Of a stretch of 64,000 bases of DNA, positions 19,330 through 34,190 are shown one piece after another; the first letter of the stretch is position 1, and every line of letters starts with the position of its first letter. Both the position numbers and the translations under genes were made by a program. The DNA lies in assembly GCF_014844095.1 (NCBI RefSeq), contig NZ_CP062163.1:1922001-1986000 (forward strand), in the 5' to 3' direction. This DNA comes from Brevibacillus sp. JNUCC-41. GTDB lineage: Bacteria > Bacillota > Bacilli > Bacillales > DSM-1321. Under the pieces are notes generated by a model. It made no database searches, was not told the origin of the DNA, and saw nothing but the letters and a program-made list of their open reading frames with translations.

Positions 19330-22300
19330 TTGTTAGACGTTAATAATTTTGAGTATATGAAAATTGGTCTTGCTTCACCAGACAAGATTCGTTCTTGGTC
19401 ACATGGAGAAGTTAAAAAACCAGAAACAATCAACTATCGTACGTTAAAGCCAGAAAAAGACGGTTTATTCTGTGAGAGAATTTTTGGACCTCAAAAGGAC
19501 TGGGAATGCCATTGCGGAAAATATAAACGTGTTCGTTATAAAGGCGTAGTCTGTGACCGTTGTGGTGTTGAAGTCACTCGTGCTAAGGTGCGTCGTGAGC
19601 GCATGGGTCATATTGAGCTGGCAGCTCCAGTTTCACACATATGGTATTTTAAAGGAATCCCTAGCCGTATGGGACTTGTACTTGACATGTCTCCACGGGC
19701 TTTGGAAGAAGTCATTTACTTTGCGTCTTACGTCGTAACTGAAACGGGCGATACAACTTTAGAAAAGAAGCAGCTTCTTTCCGAAAAGGAATATCGTACA
19801 TACCGTGAAAAATACGGTAAGAAATTCCAAGCTGCCATGGGTGCGGAAGCTATTAAAAAACTTTTGCAAGATATTGATACGGAAAAGGAAGTAGAGTCGT
19901 TGAAAGAGGAGCTTAAAACAGCTCAAGGACAACGCAGAACCCGTGCAATCAAACGCTTGGAAGTGCTTGAAGCATTCCGTAACTCCGGAAATGAGCCTTC
20001 ATGGATGATCCTTGACGTGCTTCCGGTCATTCCACCGGAACTTCGTCCAATGGTTCAACTTGATGGAGGACGTTTTGCCACATCTGATCTAAATGATTTA
20101 TATCGCCGTGTTATCAACCGTAATAATCGATTGAAAAGATTACTGGATCTTGGAGCACCAAGCATTATCGTTCAAAATGAGAAACGTATGCTGCAAGAAG
20201 CTGTCGATGCACTCATCGATAATGGCCGTCGGGGCCGTCCGGTAACTGGGCCTGGTAACCGTCCGTTAAAATCTTTATCTCACATGTTAAAAGGTAAACA
20301 AGGTCGTTTCCGTCAAAACCTTCTTGGTAAACGTGTTGATTATTCTGGCCGTTCCGTTATCGTAGTCGGACCAAACTTAAAGATGTACCAATGTGGTCTT
20401 CCGAAAGAAATGGCGATTGAATTATTCAAACCATTCGTTATGAAGGAGCTTGTTCAAAGAGGTCTAGCGCATAACATCAAATCCGCTAAGCGTAAAATTG
20501 AACGTTTATCTCCTGAAATTTGGGATGTATTAGAAGAAGTCATTAGAGAACACCCAGTACTATTGAACCGTGCACCGACTCTTCACAGACTTGGAATCCA
20601 AGCATTTGAACCAACGTTGGTTGAAGGTCGCGCAATTCGTTTGCATCCGCTCGTATGTACAGCTTACAACGCTGACTTTGATGGTGACCAAATGGCGGTC
20701 CACGTTCCTCTATCTTCTGAAGCCCAAGCCGAAGCACGCATGCTTATGCTTGCAGCACAGAACATTTTGAACCCTAAAGATGGTAAACCTGTCGTTACAC
20801 CTTCTCAAGATATGGTATTAGGTAACTATTACTTAACATTGGAAAGAGAAGGCGCTATCGGTGAGGGTATGATCTTTAAAGATACAAGCGAAGCATTACT
20901 TGCATACCAAAACGGATATGTACACTTACATTCCCGTTGTGCCGTACATGCATCGTCACTGAATAATGAAACTTTCACTGAAGAACAAAACGGCCAACTT
21001 CTCATTACGACTGTTGGTAAACTGATCTTCAATGAAATTTTACCTAAATCATTCCCGTATATTAACGAACCGACACGATATAATTTGGAAACGAAAACTC
21101 CAGAGAAATATTTTGTGGAAAAAGGCGCTAATATCCCTGAATTGATTAAGGCTCAACCTGCTATCGACCCTTTCAAGAAAAAAATTCTTGGAAATATCAT
21201 AGCGGAAGTCTTTAAACGCTTTAAAATTACCGAAACATCCAAAATGCTTGACCGGATGAAAGATCTTGGATTCAAATATTCGACAAAAGCTGGTATTACC
21301 GTTGGTGTGGCTGATATCGTCGTATTAAAAGAAAAACAAGAAATCATCACTGAGGCTCAAACCAAAGTGGATAACGTCTTGAAACAATTCAGACGCGGTC
21401 TTATTACTGAGGATGAGCGTTATGATCGCGTCATTTCAATCTGGAGTGCTGCCAAGGATACCATTCAGTCCAAACTTATGGACTCACTGGACCGACGCAA
21501 CCCGATCTTCATGATGAGTGACTCCGGTGCCCGTGGTAATGCTTCCAACTTTACGCAGCTTGCGGGTATGCGTGGACTGATGGCCAACCCGGCTGGACGT
21601 ATCATTGAATTACCGATCAAATCAAGTTTCCGTGAAGGTTTAACAGTGTTGGAGTACTTCATCTCTACACATGGTGCGCGTAAAGGTCTTGCCGATACAG
21701 CGCTTAAAACAGCCGATTCCGGTTACCTTACCCGTCGACTTGTTGACGTTGCACAAGATGTCATCATCCGTGACGATGATTGCGGAACGGACCGCGGCTT
21801 GAAAATTTCAGCTTTGAGAGAGGGTACTGAAATAATTGAGCATCTTGAAGAGCGCCTAATTGGCCGTTATGCAAGAAAAGCGATCAGACATCCAGAAACA
21901 AATGAAGTAATCGTGGCTGAAAACGACCTTATTACTGAAGATCTTGCTAACTATATTGAATCACTTGGAATTGAAACAGCATGGATTCGTTCCGCCTTTA
22001 CATGTAATACCAGCCATGGTGTATGTAAAAAATGTTATGGACGCAACTTGGCTACAGGTCAAGAAGTTGAAGTGGGCGAAGCAGTCGGTATTATTGCCGC
22101 TCAATCAATCGGAGAGCCTGGTACACAGTTGACGATGCGTACATTCCATACAGGTGGGGTTGCTGGGGACGATATCACTCAAGGTCTTCCACGTATCCAA
22201 GAGATATTTGAAGCGAGAAATCCTAAAGGTCAAGCTGTCATTTCTGAAATCGAAGGAACGATAGTTTCGATTAATGAAATTAGGGATAAACAACAGGAAA

Positions 22301-22929
22301 TCGTTGTTCAAGGTGCTGTTGAATCACGCACGTATACCGCGCCGTACACAGCGCGTTTAAGAGTAACTGTTGATACACCTGTACGTCGTGGTGAAGAGTT
22401 GACAGAGGGTTCCATCGATCCGAAAGAATTGCTGAAGGTTACAGACGTGCTTACTGTTCAGGAATACCTGCTTCATGAAGTACAAAAAGTATACCGGATG
22501 CAAGGTGTTGAAATCGGTGATAAACATATCGAGGTAATGGTTAGACAAATGATGCGTAAAGTCCGTGTGCTTGATGCAGGTGAAACTGAAGTGCTTCCAG
22601 GAACATTATTGGATGTTAACCAGTTCACTACTGCAAACACTGATGCATTGCTGACCAACAAATTACCGGCTACAGGACGCCCTGTATTGCTAGGTATCAC
22701 AAAAGCATCTCTAGAAACGGATTCCTTCTTGTCTGCCGCGTCATTCCAAGAAACAACAAGAGTCTTGACTGATGCAGCAATAAAAGGAAAACGTGATGAA
22801 TTGCTTGGGCTTAAAGAAAATGTCATCATCGGTAAACTTGTCCCTGCAGGAACGGGAATGCTTAGATACAGAAAAGCAAACCCTGTCGTTGTTGGAGACG
22901 AAAGTGCCGATACTGTAACAGTGGATTAA
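19330..22929 (+). CDS. rpoC: RNA polymerase beta' subunit
   Basis: 1199-aa subunit containing the catalytic Mg site [12 protein letters not shown]. The N-terminal zinc ribbon begins C-H-C-G and ends C-D-R-C. The second zinc site comprises the C-G-T-D-R-G region and [11 protein letters not shown]. The trigger-loop region [16 protein letters not shown] is also present. The start is TTG, after AAAGGGAGGT. Lengths and order relative to rpoB are those of Bacillus. Confidence 0.99.
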   Translation: MLDVNNFEYMKIGLASPDKIRSWSHGEVKKPETINYRTLKPEKDGLFCERIFGPQKDWECHCGKYKRVRYKGVVCDRCGVEVTRAKVRRERMGHIELAAPVSHIWYFKGIPSRMGLVLDMSPRALEEVIYFASYVVTETGDTTLEKKQLLSEKEYRTYREKYGKKFQAAMGAEAIKKLLQDIDTEKEVESLKEELKTAQGQRRTRAIKRLEVLEAFRNSGNEPSWMILDVLPVIPPELRPMVQLDGGRFATSDLNDLYRRVINRNNRLKRLLDLGAPSIIVQNEKRMLQEAVDALIDNGRRGRPVTGPGNRPLKSLSHMLKGKQGRFRQNLLGKRVDYSGRSVIVVGPNLKMYQCGLPKEMAIELFKPFVMKELVQRGLAHNIKSAKRKIERLSPEIWDVLEEVIREHPVLLNRAPTLHRLGIQAFEPTLVEGRAIRLHPLVCTAYNADFDGDQMAVHVPLSSEAQAEARMLMLAAQNILNPKDGKPVVTPSQDMVLGNYYLTLEREGAIGEGMIFKDTSEALLAYQNGYVHLHSRCAVHASSLNNETFTEEQNGQLLITTVGKLIFNEILPKSFPYINEPTRYNLETKTPEKYFVEKGANIPELIKAQPAIDPFKKKILGNIIAEVFKRFKITETSKMLDRMKDLGFKYSTKAGITVGVADIVVLKEKQEIITEAQTKVDNVLKQFRRGLITEDERYDRVISIWSAAKDTIQSKLMDSLDRRNPIFMMSDSGARGNASNFTQLAGMRGLMANPAGRIIELPIKSSFREGLTVLEYFISTHGARKGLADTALKTADSGYLTRRLVDVAQDVIIRDDDCGTDRGLKISALREGTEIIEHLEERLIGRYARKAIRHPETNEVIVAENDLITEDLANYIESLGIETAWIRSAFTCNTSHGVCKKCYGRNLATGQEVEVGEAVGIIAAQSIGEPGTQLTMRTFHTGGVAGDDITQGLPRIQEIFEARNPKGQAVISEIEGTIVSINEIRDKQQEIVVQGAVESRTYTAPYTARLRVTVDTPVRRGEELTEGSIDPKELLKVTDVLTVQEYLLHEVQKVYRMQGVEIGDKHIEVMVRQMMRKVRVLDAGETEVLPGTLLDVNQFTTANTDALLTNKLPATGRPVLLGITKASLETDSFLSAASFQETTRVLTDAAIKGKRDELLGLKENVIIGKLVPAGTGMLRYRKANPVVVGDESADTVTVD

Positions 22930-22939
22930 AGGAAAAAAG

Positions 22940-23019
22940 GACCAGCTCAATAATTCAAACTGAAAACTCCACTCCTGTTTCCCATTGGAGCTGAAGGATC
23001 AGAGTTTATTGAGCTGGTC
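22940..23019 (+). terminator. Long-stem structure after rpoC, probable terminator
   Basis: GACCAGCTCAATAA (22940-22953) pairs perfectly with TTATTGAGCTGGTC (23006-23019). The 52-base interior contains a further short CTCCA/TGGAG hairpin. The downstream T-run is weak (TCTCTTATTA), so termination is likely but not certain. Confidence 0.6.
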
Positions 23020-23146
23020 TCTCTTATTACTCATGGCTGACTGAAAAGCAGTATGAGGATTTGATATATTCCGATAAGGCAAATTGATAATCTTAATAGA
23101 ATGATGTAAGGAAAACCTTTTGCTTGAATTATTTTTTTGAAAGAAG

Positions 23147-23176
23147 TTGACAGTATCCGACTAATAATGATACTAT
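23147..23176 (+). promoter_or_regulatory. Sigma-A promoter for ybxF-rpsL
   Basis: TTGACA (23147-23152), 18-base spacer, TACTAT (23171-23176) with upstream TG. It lies 48 bases before ybxF and probably drives the str operon. Confidence 0.65.
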
Positions 23177-23223
23177 AGCAAAGGTGCTCCTATGTTACCC
23201 TGTAACTTTGGAGGATATGGACC

Positions 23224-23472
23224 ATGTCTTATGAAAAAGTAATACAGGCAAAGTCAGTGATTATAGGGACGAAACAAGCAGTTAGAGCTCTTAAAAACAA
23301 TTTAATTCAAGAAGTTATCATCGCTGATGATGCAGATATATACTTGACTGGGCGTGTCGTTGAGACTGCCAAAGAATTGGATGTTCCTATCACATATGTT
23401 GATTCGATGAGAATGCTTGGCAAAGCATGTGGTATTGATGTCGGAGCAGCAACTGTTGCCATCAAAAAGTAA
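23224..23472 (+). CDS. ybxF: L7Ae-family RNA-binding protein YbxF
   Basis: 82-aa L7Ae/L30e-fold protein. The B. subtilis ortholog binds kink-turn RNA. The motif I-I-G-T-K-Q-A-V-R-A-L near the start and A-D-D-A-D and G-K-A-C-G-I-D-V-G-A later are typical. The start follows GGAGGATATGGACC. It precedes rpsL by 104 bases, as throughout Bacillus. Its physiological target is not established; ribosome association is the usual inference. Confidence 0.92.
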   Translation: MSYEKVIQAKSVIIGTKQAVRALKNNLIQEVIIADDADIYLTGRVVETAKELDVPITYVDSMRMLGKACGIDVGAATVAIKK

Positions 23473-23552
23473 AGATGTTTTTGCAATTATATTTGCAAAG
23501 ACTTTGTTTTTACCCATTTATGAACCACCTGGATGTGTGGTACTAGAAATGA

Positions 23553-23999
<447 letters not shown>

Positions 24000-24040
24000 T
24001 CTTAAACAAAAATTGAACTTTCTTGAAAGGAGGAAATATA

Positions 24041-24511
24041 ATGCCTCGTAAAGGACCTGTAACGAAAAGAGACGTATTACCAGATCCAATTTATAATTCA
24101 AAACTTGTGACTCGCTTAATCAACAAATTAATGGTTGATGGACAAAGAGGTAAATCACAAAAAATTCTTTACTCTGCATTTGATTTAATCAAAGAACGTA
24201 CTGGCAATGAGCCGATCGAAGTTTTCGATCAAGCACTTAAAAACATCATGCCTGTATTAGAAGTAAAAGCACGCCGTGTGGGTGGAGCTAACTACCAAGT
24301 ACCAGTTGAGGTGCGTCCAGATCGTAAATCGACTCTAGGACTTCGTTGGTTAGTAAACTACTCTCGCCTTCGTGGAGAAAAAACGATGGAAGAGCGTTTA
24401 GCTTATGAAATCATGGATGCTGCTAACAACACTGGAGCAGCGGTTAAGAAACGTGAAGATACTCACAAAATGGCTGAAGCCAACAAAGCTTTCGCACATT
24501 ATCGCTGGTAA
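24041..24511 (+). CDS. rpsG: Ribosomal protein S7
   Basis: 156-aa primary 16S-binding protein that nucleates the 30S head. It begins [16 protein letters not shown] and ends with H-Y-R-W, as in Bacillus orthologs. I chose ATG 24041 after AAAGGAGGAAA rather than the ATG at 24023, which precedes that site. In E. coli S7 represses the str operon by binding the rpsL-rpsG spacer; the spacer here is only 41 bases and shows no matching structure. Confidence 0.98.
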   Translation: MPRKGPVTKRDVLPDPIYNSKLVTRLINKLMVDGQRGKSQKILYSAFDLIKERTGNEPIEVFDQALKNIMPVLEVKARRVGGANYQVPVEVRPDRKSTLGLRWLVNYSRLRGEKTMEERLAYEIMDAANNTGAAVKKREDTHKMAEANKAFAHYRW

Positions 24512-24555
24512 GATCAAACACTATAAAATCCTTATAGAAGGAAGGAGAAAGACAA

Positions 24556-26634
24556 ATGGCAAGAGAGTTCTCCTTAGCAAACACTCGTAATATCGGTATC
24601 ATGGCTCACATCGATGCTGGTAAAACGACTACAACAGAACGTGTTCTATATTACACTGGTAAAATCCACAAAATTGGTGAAACGCACGAAGGTGCTTCAC
24701 AAATGGACTGGATGGAACAGGAACAAGAACGCGGAATCACGATCACTTCCGCTGCAACAACTGCACAATGGAAAGGTCACCGTGTAAACATCATCGATAC
24801 ACCGGGACACGTAGACTTCACAGTTGAAGTTGAACGTTCTTTGCGCGTACTTGATGGAGCTGTAGCTGTACTTGATGCCCAATCAGGTGTTGAGCCTCAA
24901 ACTGAAACAGTTTGGCGCCAAGCTACAACTTACGGTGTACCGCGTGTCGTATTCGTAAACAAAATGGACAAAATCGGTGCGGATTTCTTGTATTCAGTTG
25001 GAACAATCCACGATCGTTTACAAGCTAACGCTCACCCAGTTCAGTTACCAATCGGAGCAGAAGATCAATTCTCTGCAATCATTGACCTTATTGAAATGAA
25101 AACTCATTTCTACGGTAATGACCTAGGAACTGATATCACTGTCGGTGAAATTCCTGAAGAACACCGGGAATTAGCTGAAGAATACCGTGAGAAGTTAATT
25201 GAAGCAGTAGCAGAAGTTAATGAAGACTTAATGGAAAAATACCTTGGCGGCGAAGAAATCAGCATTGCTGAATTGAAAGCAGCTATTCGTACAGCAACTG
25301 TTAATGTTGAATTCTTCCCTGTTATTTGCGGATCAGCTTTCAAAAACAAAGGTGTTCAATTAATGCTTGATAACGTTATCGACTTCCTTCCATCTCCATT
25401 GGATGTACCAGCTATCAAAGGTACATTACCGGATTCAGAAGATGAAGTGGAACGTCATTCAGATGATTCTGAACCGTTCTCTGCTTTAGCGTTTAAAGTT
25501 ATGACTGACCCTTACGTTGGTAAACTTACATTCTTCCGTGTGTACTCAGGTACATTAGAATCAGGATCTTATGTAATCAACTCAACTAAAGGTAAACGTG
25601 AACGTATTGGTCGTATCCTTCAAATGCACGCAAACAGCCGTGAAGAAATATCTACTGTATATGCAGGGGATATCGCAGCTGCTGTAGGATTGAAAGATAC
25701 TACAACTGGAGATACTCTATGTGATGACAAGAACCAAGTAATTCTTGAGTCCATGGTATTCCCAGAGCCAGTTATCTCACTATCAGTTGAACCGAAATCA
25801 AAAGCAGACCAAGACAAAATGTCTCAAGCTTTACAAAAGCTTCAAGATGAAGATCCAACATTCCGTGCGCACACTGACCAAGAAACTGGTCAAACAATTA
25901 TCGCTGGTATGGGTGAACTTCACTTGGACATCCTTGTTGACCGTATGCGTCGCGAATTCAAAGTGGAAGCAAACGTTGGTGCTCCTCAGGTAGCATACCG
26001 TGAAACTTTCCGTGGTTCAGCTAAAGTTGAAGGTAAATTCGTTCGCCAATCTGGTGGTCGTGGACAATTCGGACACGTATGGATCGAATTTGGTCCAAAC
26101 GAAGAAGGTAAAGGATTCGAATTTGAAAATGCTATCGTCGGTGGTGTAGTACCACGTGAATATATCCCTGCTGTACAAGCTGGATTAGTTGATTCACTTG
26201 ACCGTGGTGTACTTGCTGGTTACCCGCTAGTCGACATTAAAGCAAAATTATTTGACGGATCTTACCATGACGTTGACTCCAACGAAATGGCATTTAAAAT
26301 TGCTGCATCGATGGCACTTAAAAATGCAGCATCTAAATGTAAGCCTGTCATCCTTGAGCCAATCATGAAAGTGGAAGTAGTTATTCCAGAAGATTACCTA
26401 GGCGACATCATGGGAGATATCACATCTCGTCGTGGTCGTGTAGAAGGTATGGAAGCTCGCGGTAACACGCAAATGGTTAAAGCGATGGTTCCACTATCTG
26501 AAATGTTCGGATATGCTACATCTTTACGTTCTAACACTCAAGGACGAGGAACATTCTCTATGCACTTCGATCATTATGAAGAAGTACCTAAGAGCATTTC
26601 TGAAGAAATCATCAAAAAAAATAAAGGTGAATAA
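24556..26634 (+). CDS. fusA: Elongation factor G
   Basis: 692-aa translocation GTPase. G1 is [10 protein letters not shown] (about residues 17-26), the switch regions contain R-G-I-T-I and D-T-P-G-H-V-D-F, and G4 is N-K-M-D. Domains II-V follow, including the domain [10 protein letters not shown] region and domain V with R-R-G-R-V-E-G-M. It is co-transcribed with rpsL-rpsG and acts with EF-Tu encoded just downstream. Confidence 0.99.
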   Translation: MAREFSLANTRNIGIMAHIDAGKTTTTERVLYYTGKIHKIGETHEGASQMDWMEQEQERGITITSAATTAQWKGHRVNIIDTPGHVDFTVEVERSLRVLDGAVAVLDAQSGVEPQTETVWRQATTYGVPRVVFVNKMDKIGADFLYSVGTIHDRLQANAHPVQLPIGAEDQFSAIIDLIEMKTHFYGNDLGTDITVGEIPEEHRELAEEYREKLIEAVAEVNEDLMEKYLGGEEISIAELKAAIRTATVNVEFFPVICGSAFKNKGVQLMLDNVIDFLPSPLDVPAIKGTLPDSEDEVERHSDDSEPFSALAFKVMTDPYVGKLTFFRVYSGTLESGSYVINSTKGKRERIGRILQMHANSREEISTVYAGDIAAAVGLKDTTTGDTLCDDKNQVILESMVFPEPVISLSVEPKSKADQDKMSQALQKLQDEDPTFRAHTDQETGQTIIAGMGELHLDILVDRMRREFKVEANVGAPQVAYRETFRGSAKVEGKFVRQSGGRGQFGHVWIEFGPNEEGKGFEFENAIVGGVVPREYIPAVQAGLVDSLDRGVLAGYPLVDIKAKLFDGSYHDVDSNEMAFKIAASMALKNAASKCKPVILEPIMKVEVVIPEDYLGDIMGDITSRRGRVEGMEARGNTQMVKAMVPLSEMFGYATSLRSNTQGRGTFSMHFDHYEEVPKSISEEIIKKNKGE

Positions 26635-26676
26635 TTGATTTTCATCTCTTATTAAAGTATAACTATCTTATGTAAG

Positions 26677-26709
26677 CTGTGATGGAAGAATTAGTCTTCT
26701 TTCACAGCC
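26677..26709 (+). promoter_or_regulatory. Hairpin between fusA and tuf
   Basis: GCTGTGATGGAAGA pairs with TCTTCTTTCACAGC (13 of 14 positions including one G-U) around a short loop. No T-run follows directly. It may be a processing or stabilising element that raises tuf mRNA. Confidence 0.4.
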
Positions 26710-26754
26710 CTATATACTTAATCTTTTATTTATAATTTTAAGGAGGAATTCCTA

Positions 26755-27942
26755 ATGGGAAAAGCTAAATTTGATCGTTCAAAACCGCACGTTAACGTTG
26801 GAACAATTGGTCACGTTGACCATGGTAAAACTACTCTAACTGCTGCAATCACAACTGTACTTGCTAAATCTGGTGGCGCAGAAGCTCGCGCTTATGACCA
26901 AATCGATGGTGCTCCAGAAGAAAGAGAACGTGGTATCACAATCTCTACTGCACACGTTGAGTACGAAACAGCTACTCGTCACTATGCACACGTTGACTGC
27001 CCAGGACATGCTGACTATGTTAAAAACATGATCACTGGTGCTGCACAAATGGACGGCGGGATCCTAGTAGTATCTGCTGCTGATGGCCCAATGCCACAAA
27101 CTCGTGAGCACATCCTTCTTTCTCGTCAAGTTGGTGTACCATACCTAGTAGTATTCATGAACAAATGCGACATGGTTGATGACGAAGAACTTCTTGAATT
27201 AGTAGAAATGGAAATCCGTGATCTTCTATCTGAATACGAATTCCCTGGCGATGACATTCCAGTTATCAAAGGTTCTGCTCTAAAAGCTCTTCAAGGAGAA
27301 GCTGAATGGGAAGAAAAAATTCATGAATTAATGACAGCTGTTGACGAGTACATCCCAGAACCAACTCGTGACACTGAAAAACCATTCATGATGCCAGTTG
27401 AGGATGTATTCTCTATCACTGGTCGTGGAACAGTTGCAACTGGCCGTGTTGAGCGTGGACAAGTTAAAGTCGGTGACGTTGTTGACATCATCGGTTTCAA
27501 CGAAGAGTCTAAACCAACAACAGTAACTGGTGTTGAAATGTTCCGTAAACTTCTTGACTACGCTGAAGCTGGTGACAACATCGGAGCACTACTTCGTGGT
27601 GTATCCCGTGAAGATATCCAACGTGGACAAGTACTTGCTAAACCAGGTACAATCACTCCACACACAAAGTTCAAAGCTGAAGTTTATGTTCTTTCTAAAG
27701 AAGAAGGTGGACGTCACACTCCATTCTTTACAAACTACCGTCCTCAGTTCTACTTCCGTACAACTGACGTAACTGGTATTTGTAACCTTCCTGAAGGCGT
27801 AGAAATGGTTATGCCTGGAGACAACATCGAAATGACTGTAGAACTTATCGCTCCAATCGCTATCGAAGAAGGTACTAAATTCTCTATCCGTGAGGGTGGA
27901 CGTACTGTAGGCGCTGGCGTAGTTGCTACAATCCAAGAATAA
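26755..27942 (+). CDS. tuf: Elongation factor Tu
   Basis: 395-aa GTPase that delivers aminoacyl-tRNA. G1 is [10 protein letters not shown], the catalytic-His region is [10 protein letters not shown], and G4 is N-K-C-D. It begins M-G-K-A-K-F-D-R after an AAGGAGG site. Codon use is strongly biased, consistent with very high expression. A strong terminator follows, ending the str cluster. Confidence 0.99.
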   Translation: MGKAKFDRSKPHVNVGTIGHVDHGKTTLTAAITTVLAKSGGAEARAYDQIDGAPEERERGITISTAHVEYETATRHYAHVDCPGHADYVKNMITGAAQMDGGILVVSAADGPMPQTREHILLSRQVGVPYLVVFMNKCDMVDDEELLELVEMEIRDLLSEYEFPGDDIPVIKGSALKALQGEAEWEEKIHELMTAVDEYIPEPTRDTEKPFMMPVEDVFSITGRGTVATGRVERGQVKVGDVVDIIGFNEESKPTTVTGVEMFRKLLDYAEAGDNIGALLRGVSREDIQRGQVLAKPGTITPHTKFKAEVYVLSKEEGGRHTPFFTNYRPQFYFRTTDVTGICNLPEGVEMVMPGDNIEMTVELIAPIAIEEGTKFSIREGGRTVGAGVVATIQE

Positions 27943-27962
27943 TTGATTCATAAAACAATATT

Positions 27963-28014
27963 GGAAGGGACGCCTTCCGGGAGAAGCAGATGGGACGCCA
28001 TCTGCTTTTTTTAT
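27963..28014 (+). terminator. Strong terminator after tuf, preceded by a second hairpin
   Basis: AAGCAGATGG (27984-27993) pairs perfectly with CCATCTGCTT (27998-28007), loop GACG, then a T-run. Just upstream GGAAGG-GACG-CCTTCC (27963-27978) forms another hairpin with the same loop. Confidence 0.9.
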
Positions 28015-28069
28015 TTTTAAAGGATATTCTTTCTTCTATAATATATCTGTTAAAAATGAGGTGCATTTA

Positions 28070-28147
28070 ATGGGTATCTTGAACATTTCCGAAATGAAGA
28101 AAATGGATATGAAAGTCCACGTAGAATGTACTTGTAAATACTTGTGA
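28070..28147 (+). CDS. Possible 25-aa small ORF upstream of the S10 operon
   Basis: An ATG preceded by GAGGTG at 8 bases opens a frame of 25 codons beginning M-G-I-L-N-I-S and containing C-T-C-K. A TATAAT-like element lies at 28037-28042 without a clear -35. I do not recognise it. It overlaps the -35 of a candidate rpsJ promoter, which argues against strict coding constraint. B. subtilis has ybaC in this interval; no similarity to it could be seen. Confidence 0.25.
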   Translation: MGILNISEMKKMDMKVHVECTCKYL

Positions 28148-28160
28148 TAGTATGTATAAT
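28132..28160 (+). promoter_or_regulatory. Candidate upstream sigma-A promoter of the S10 operon
   Basis: TTGTAA (28132-28137), 17-base spacer, TATAAT (28155-28160). It is the first of two promoters in tandem before rpsJ. Confidence 0.55.
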
Positions 28161-28198
28161 AATAAAAGTGTGTTGCACAAGAAAAATCTAAGTTTAAC

Positions 28199-28227
28199 TT
28201 GCATTTAACTTGTGTTATATGTATAAT
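28199..28227 (+). promoter_or_regulatory. Sigma-A promoter of the S10 operon
   Basis: TTGCAT (28199-28204), 17-base spacer, TATAAT (28222-28227). The ~120-base leader that follows folds extensively: ATGGAA (from 28255) against TTTCCAT near 28311, enclosing a CACAC/GTGTG stem around 28270-28305. This could be an autoregulatory site, but I cannot assign it to a known leader family. Confidence 0.65.
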
Positions 28228-28334
28228 AGACAATGTTGGTCTTTGACTGCGATGATATGGAAGGTTGCTGACACACCCGGCCGCTTTGCCATGGCGAGTG
28301 TGTGGGAAATTTCCATTGAGAAGGTCTATTTTAA

Positions 28335-28667
<333 letters not shown>

Positions 28668-28707
28668 TTCATATAAATATGAACAATTACTCTAGGAGGT
28701 GTGACTT

Positions 28708-29337
28708 ATGACCAAAGGAATCTTAGGAAGAAAAATCGGTATGACTCAAGTTTTTGCTGAAAACGGTGAACTTATTCCGGTAACAGTTATCGAAGCTGCT
28801 AATAACGTGGTTCTTCAAAAGAAAACTGTTGAAACTGATGGCTATGAAGCAGTTCAAGTTGGTTTTGAAAACAAACGTGAAAAGCTTTCTAACAAACCTG
28901 AAAAGGGCCATGTTGAAAAAGCAAATACTACTCCTAAGCGCTTCATTCGCGAATTCCGCGGAACGGATCTTAACGAATATGAGATCGGTCAAGAAGTCAA
29001 TGTAAGTATTTTCGCTGAAGGCGATTTAGTAGATGTATCAGGAATTTCAAAAGGTAAAGGATTCCAAGGCTCTATCAAGCGTCATGGACAATCTCGCGGA
29101 CCAATGTCTCACGGTTCTCGTTACCACCGTCGCCCAGGTTCAATGGGTCCTGTAGCTCCAAACCGCGTATTCAAAGGTAAACTTTTACCAGGACGTATGG
29201 GTGGAGAACAAATCACTGTTCAAAACTTAGCTATCGTTAAAGTTGATGTTGAACGTAACCTACTATTGATCAAAGGTAATGTACCTGGTGCTAGAAAAGC
29301 ATTGATCAAAGTTAAATCTGCTGTTAAAGCAAAGTAA
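28708..29337 (+). CDS. rplC: Ribosomal protein L3
   Basis: 209-aa early assembly protein whose long loop reaches the peptidyl-transferase centre. It begins [16 protein letters not shown]. The [11 protein letters not shown] and [12 protein letters not shown] motifs of the loop are present. The start follows TAGGAGGTG, second in the S10 cluster. Confidence 0.98.
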   Translation: MTKGILGRKIGMTQVFAENGELIPVTVIEAANNVVLQKKTVETDGYEAVQVGFENKREKLSNKPEKGHVEKANTTPKRFIREFRGTDLNEYEIGQEVNVSIFAEGDLVDVSGISKGKGFQGSIKRHGQSRGPMSHGSRYHRRPGSMGPVAPNRVFKGKLLPGRMGGEQITVQNLAIVKVDVERNLLLIKGNVPGARKALIKVKSAVKAK

Positions 29338-29362
29338 TTTCTAAGAAAGGAGGAGCAATAGA

Positions 29363-29986
29363 ATGCCAAAAGTTACATTGTTCAACCAAACAGGTTCTCA
29401 AGTTGGCGACATCGAACTAAATGAATCCATCTTTGGTATCGAACCTAATAATCACGTATTATTTGAAGCAATCATCATGCAAAGAGCTTCCTTACGTCAA
29501 GGAACTCATAAAGTTAAAAACCGTTCTGAAGTAGCAGGCGGTGGACGTAAACCTTGGAAACAAAAAGGAACTGGACGTGCGCGTCAAGGTTCTATCCGTT
29601 CTCCACAATGGCGTGGCGGTGGTATTGTTTTTGGACCAACACCAAGATCTTACTCTTACAAGTTGCCTAAAAAGGTACGTCGTTTAGCTATTAAATCTGC
29701 ATTGTCTGCAAAGGCATTGGAAGAGAACATTTTGGTACTTGAAAGCTTGTCTTTCGAAGCTCCAAAAACAAAAGAGTTTGTAGCGGTTCTTAAAAACCTT
29801 TCTGTTGACACTAAAACATTAGTGGTTACTGACGGTTTAGATGAGAAAGTTGCTCTTTCTGCACGTAACATCCCTGGTGTTACTGTAGTTGAAGCTGATG
29901 GTCTTAATGTTCTTGATGTTGTTTCACACAACAAATTGATCTTGACTAAATCAGCTGTCGAAAAAGTAGAGGAGGTGCTTGCATAA
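29363..29986 (+). CDS. rplD: Ribosomal protein L4
   Basis: 207-aa exit-tunnel protein. The extended loop contains the conserved [16 protein letters not shown] segment (around residues 60-75), wild-type for macrolide binding. In E. coli L4 represses its own operon; conservation of that in Bacillus is not established. Its TAA overlaps the rplW ATG by one base, and the rplW Shine-Dalgarno lies inside rplD, so the two are coupled. Confidence 0.98.
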   Translation: MPKVTLFNQTGSQVGDIELNESIFGIEPNNHVLFEAIIMQRASLRQGTHKVKNRSEVAGGGRKPWKQKGTGRARQGSIRSPQWRGGGIVFGPTPRSYSYKLPKKVRRLAIKSALSAKALEENILVLESLSFEAPKTKEFVAVLKNLSVDTKTLVVTDGLDEKVALSARNIPGVTVVEADGLNVLDVVSHNKLILTKSAVEKVEEVLA

Positions 29987-30270
29987 TGGATGCACGCGAT
30001 ATCATTAAGCGCCCCGTAATCACTGAACGCTCTTCAGACATAATGGCTGAAAAGAAATATACTTTTGAAGTTGATGTTAGAGCTAATAAAACTCAAGTTA
30101 AAGATGCTGTTCAAGAAATTTTCGGCGTTAAAGTTGAGAAAGTAAACATCATGAATTACAAAGGTAAATTCAAACGCATGGGCAAACATGCAGGCTATAC
30201 TAACAAGCGCCGTAAAGCTATTGTTAAATTAACTGCTGACAGCAAAGAAATCGAGCTATTCGAGGCTTAA
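29986..30270 (+). CDS. rplW: Ribosomal protein L23
   Basis: 94-aa protein at the tunnel exit; docking site for trigger factor and SRP. It begins [14 protein letters not shown]. The long-loop motif [10 protein letters not shown] and G-K-x-K-R-M-G are intact. It overlaps rplD by one base with GGAGGTG upstream. Confidence 0.98.
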   Translation: MDARDIIKRPVITERSSDIMAEKKYTFEVDVRANKTQVKDAVQEIFGVKVEKVNIMNYKGKFKRMGKHAGYTNKRRKAIVKLTADSKEIELFEA

Positions 30271-30278
30271 TTCATTAG

Positions 30279-31127
<849 letters not shown>

Positions 31128-31137
31128 CGGGATTGCA

Positions 31138-31466
<329 letters not shown>

Positions 31467-31483
31467 TGAGAGGAGGGCATCTC

Positions 31484-31825
31484 ATGCAAGCTAAAGCTGT
31501 CGCTAAAACAGTTCGTATTGCTCCTCGTAAAGTGCGTTTAGTCGCAGATTTAATTCGAGGAAAACAAGTAGGTGAAGCAGTAGCGATTCTTCGCTTAACA
31601 CCAAAATCTGCTTCTCCAGTCGTAGAAAAAATTCTGAAATCTGCTATCGCAAATGCAGAACACAACTACGAAATGGATATTAATAACCTAGTCGTTTCAG
31701 AGGCATACGTTAACGAAGGACCAACATTAAAACGTTTCCGTCCTCGCGCTCAAGGTCGTGCGAGTGCTATTAACAAACGTACTAGTCATATTACAATCGT
31801 TGTATCAGAAAAGAAGGAGGGGTAA
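31484..31825 (+). CDS. rplV: Ribosomal protein L22
   Basis: 113-aa tunnel-wall protein. The motif [16 protein letters not shown] near the start and the tunnel hairpin R-P-R-A-Q-G-R-A-S are present without deletions, so no L22-type macrolide resistance is predicted. I chose ATG 31484, preceded by GAGGAGG; the ATG at 31466 overlaps rpsS and precedes that site. Confidence 0.98.
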   Translation: MQAKAVAKTVRIAPRKVRLVADLIRGKQVGEAVAILRLTPKSASPVVEKILKSAIANAEHNYEMDINNLVVSEAYVNEGPTLKRFRPRAQGRASAINKRTSHITIVVSEKKEG

Positions 31826-31828
31826 TCT

Positions 31829-33114
<1,286 letters not shown>

Positions 33115-33132
33115 TGAATGGAGGTTTGCAGA

Positions 33133-33396
33133 ATGAGCGAACGCAACCAACGCAAAATCTACACTGGACGCGTAGTATCCGACAAAATGGATAAAACAGT
33201 TACAGTAGTTGTAGAAACCTATAAAAAGCATTCTTTATACGGTAAACGCGTGAAATACTCTAAAAAGTTTAAAGCTCATGACGAGCTAAACGAAGCTAAA
33301 GCAGGCGACGTAGTACGTATCATGGAAACTCGTCCACTTTCAGCTACAAAACGCTTCCGTCTTGTAGAAGTAGTAGAAAAAGCAGTAATCATTTAA
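33133..33396 (+). CDS. rpsQ: Ribosomal protein S17
   Basis: 87-aa primary 16S-binding OB-fold protein beginning [19 protein letters not shown] and the R-P-L-S-A-T-K-R-F motif are intact. I chose ATG 33133 after GGAGG (at 33120-33124) over the upstream in-frame ATG at 33118. Confidence 0.97.
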   Translation: MSERNQRKIYTGRVVSDKMDKTVTVVVETYKKHSLYGKRVKYSKKFKAHDELNEAKAGDVVRIMETRPLSATKRFRLVEVVEKAVII

Positions 33397-33401
33397 TATA
33401 G

Positions 33402-33806
<405 letters not shown>

Positions 33807-33849
33807 TATGTAAAATTTGTATAAAGCCTTTCAAGGAGGTGCCAAGCTA

Positions 33850-34161
33850 ATGCATGTTAAAAAAGGTGACAAAGTCGTAGTCATCTCTGGTAAGGACAAA
33901 GGCAAACAAGGAACAATTCTTTCTGCATATCCGAAACAAAATCGTGTGCTTGTAGAAGGAATTAACATCGTGAAAAAGCATTCCAAGCCATCTCAACTTA
34001 ATCCACAAGGTGGAATTATCAGCAAAGAAGCTGCTATTCACGTATCCAATGTAATGCCACTTGATCCTAAATCAGGTAAACCGACTCGTGTTGGATATAA
34101 GATCGAAAATGGTAAAAAAGTACGCGTAGCTAAAATTTCAGGTGAATCTTTAGATAAATAA
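33850..34161 (+). CDS. rplX: Ribosomal protein L24
   Basis: 103-aa KOW-domain protein that initiates 50S assembly. It begins [20 protein letters not shown] chose ATG 33850 after CAAGGAGGTG; the ATG at 33817 precedes that site and is not conserved. [15 protein letters not shown] is the other signature. Confidence 0.97.
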   Translation: MHVKKGDKVVVISGKDKGKQGTILSAYPKQNRVLVEGINIVKKHSKPSQLNPQGGIISKEAAIHVSNVMPLDPKSGKPTRVGYKIENGKKVRVAKISGESLDK

Positions 34162-34190
34162 GTCATAAATGAAGGGAGGTACACTAAGCA

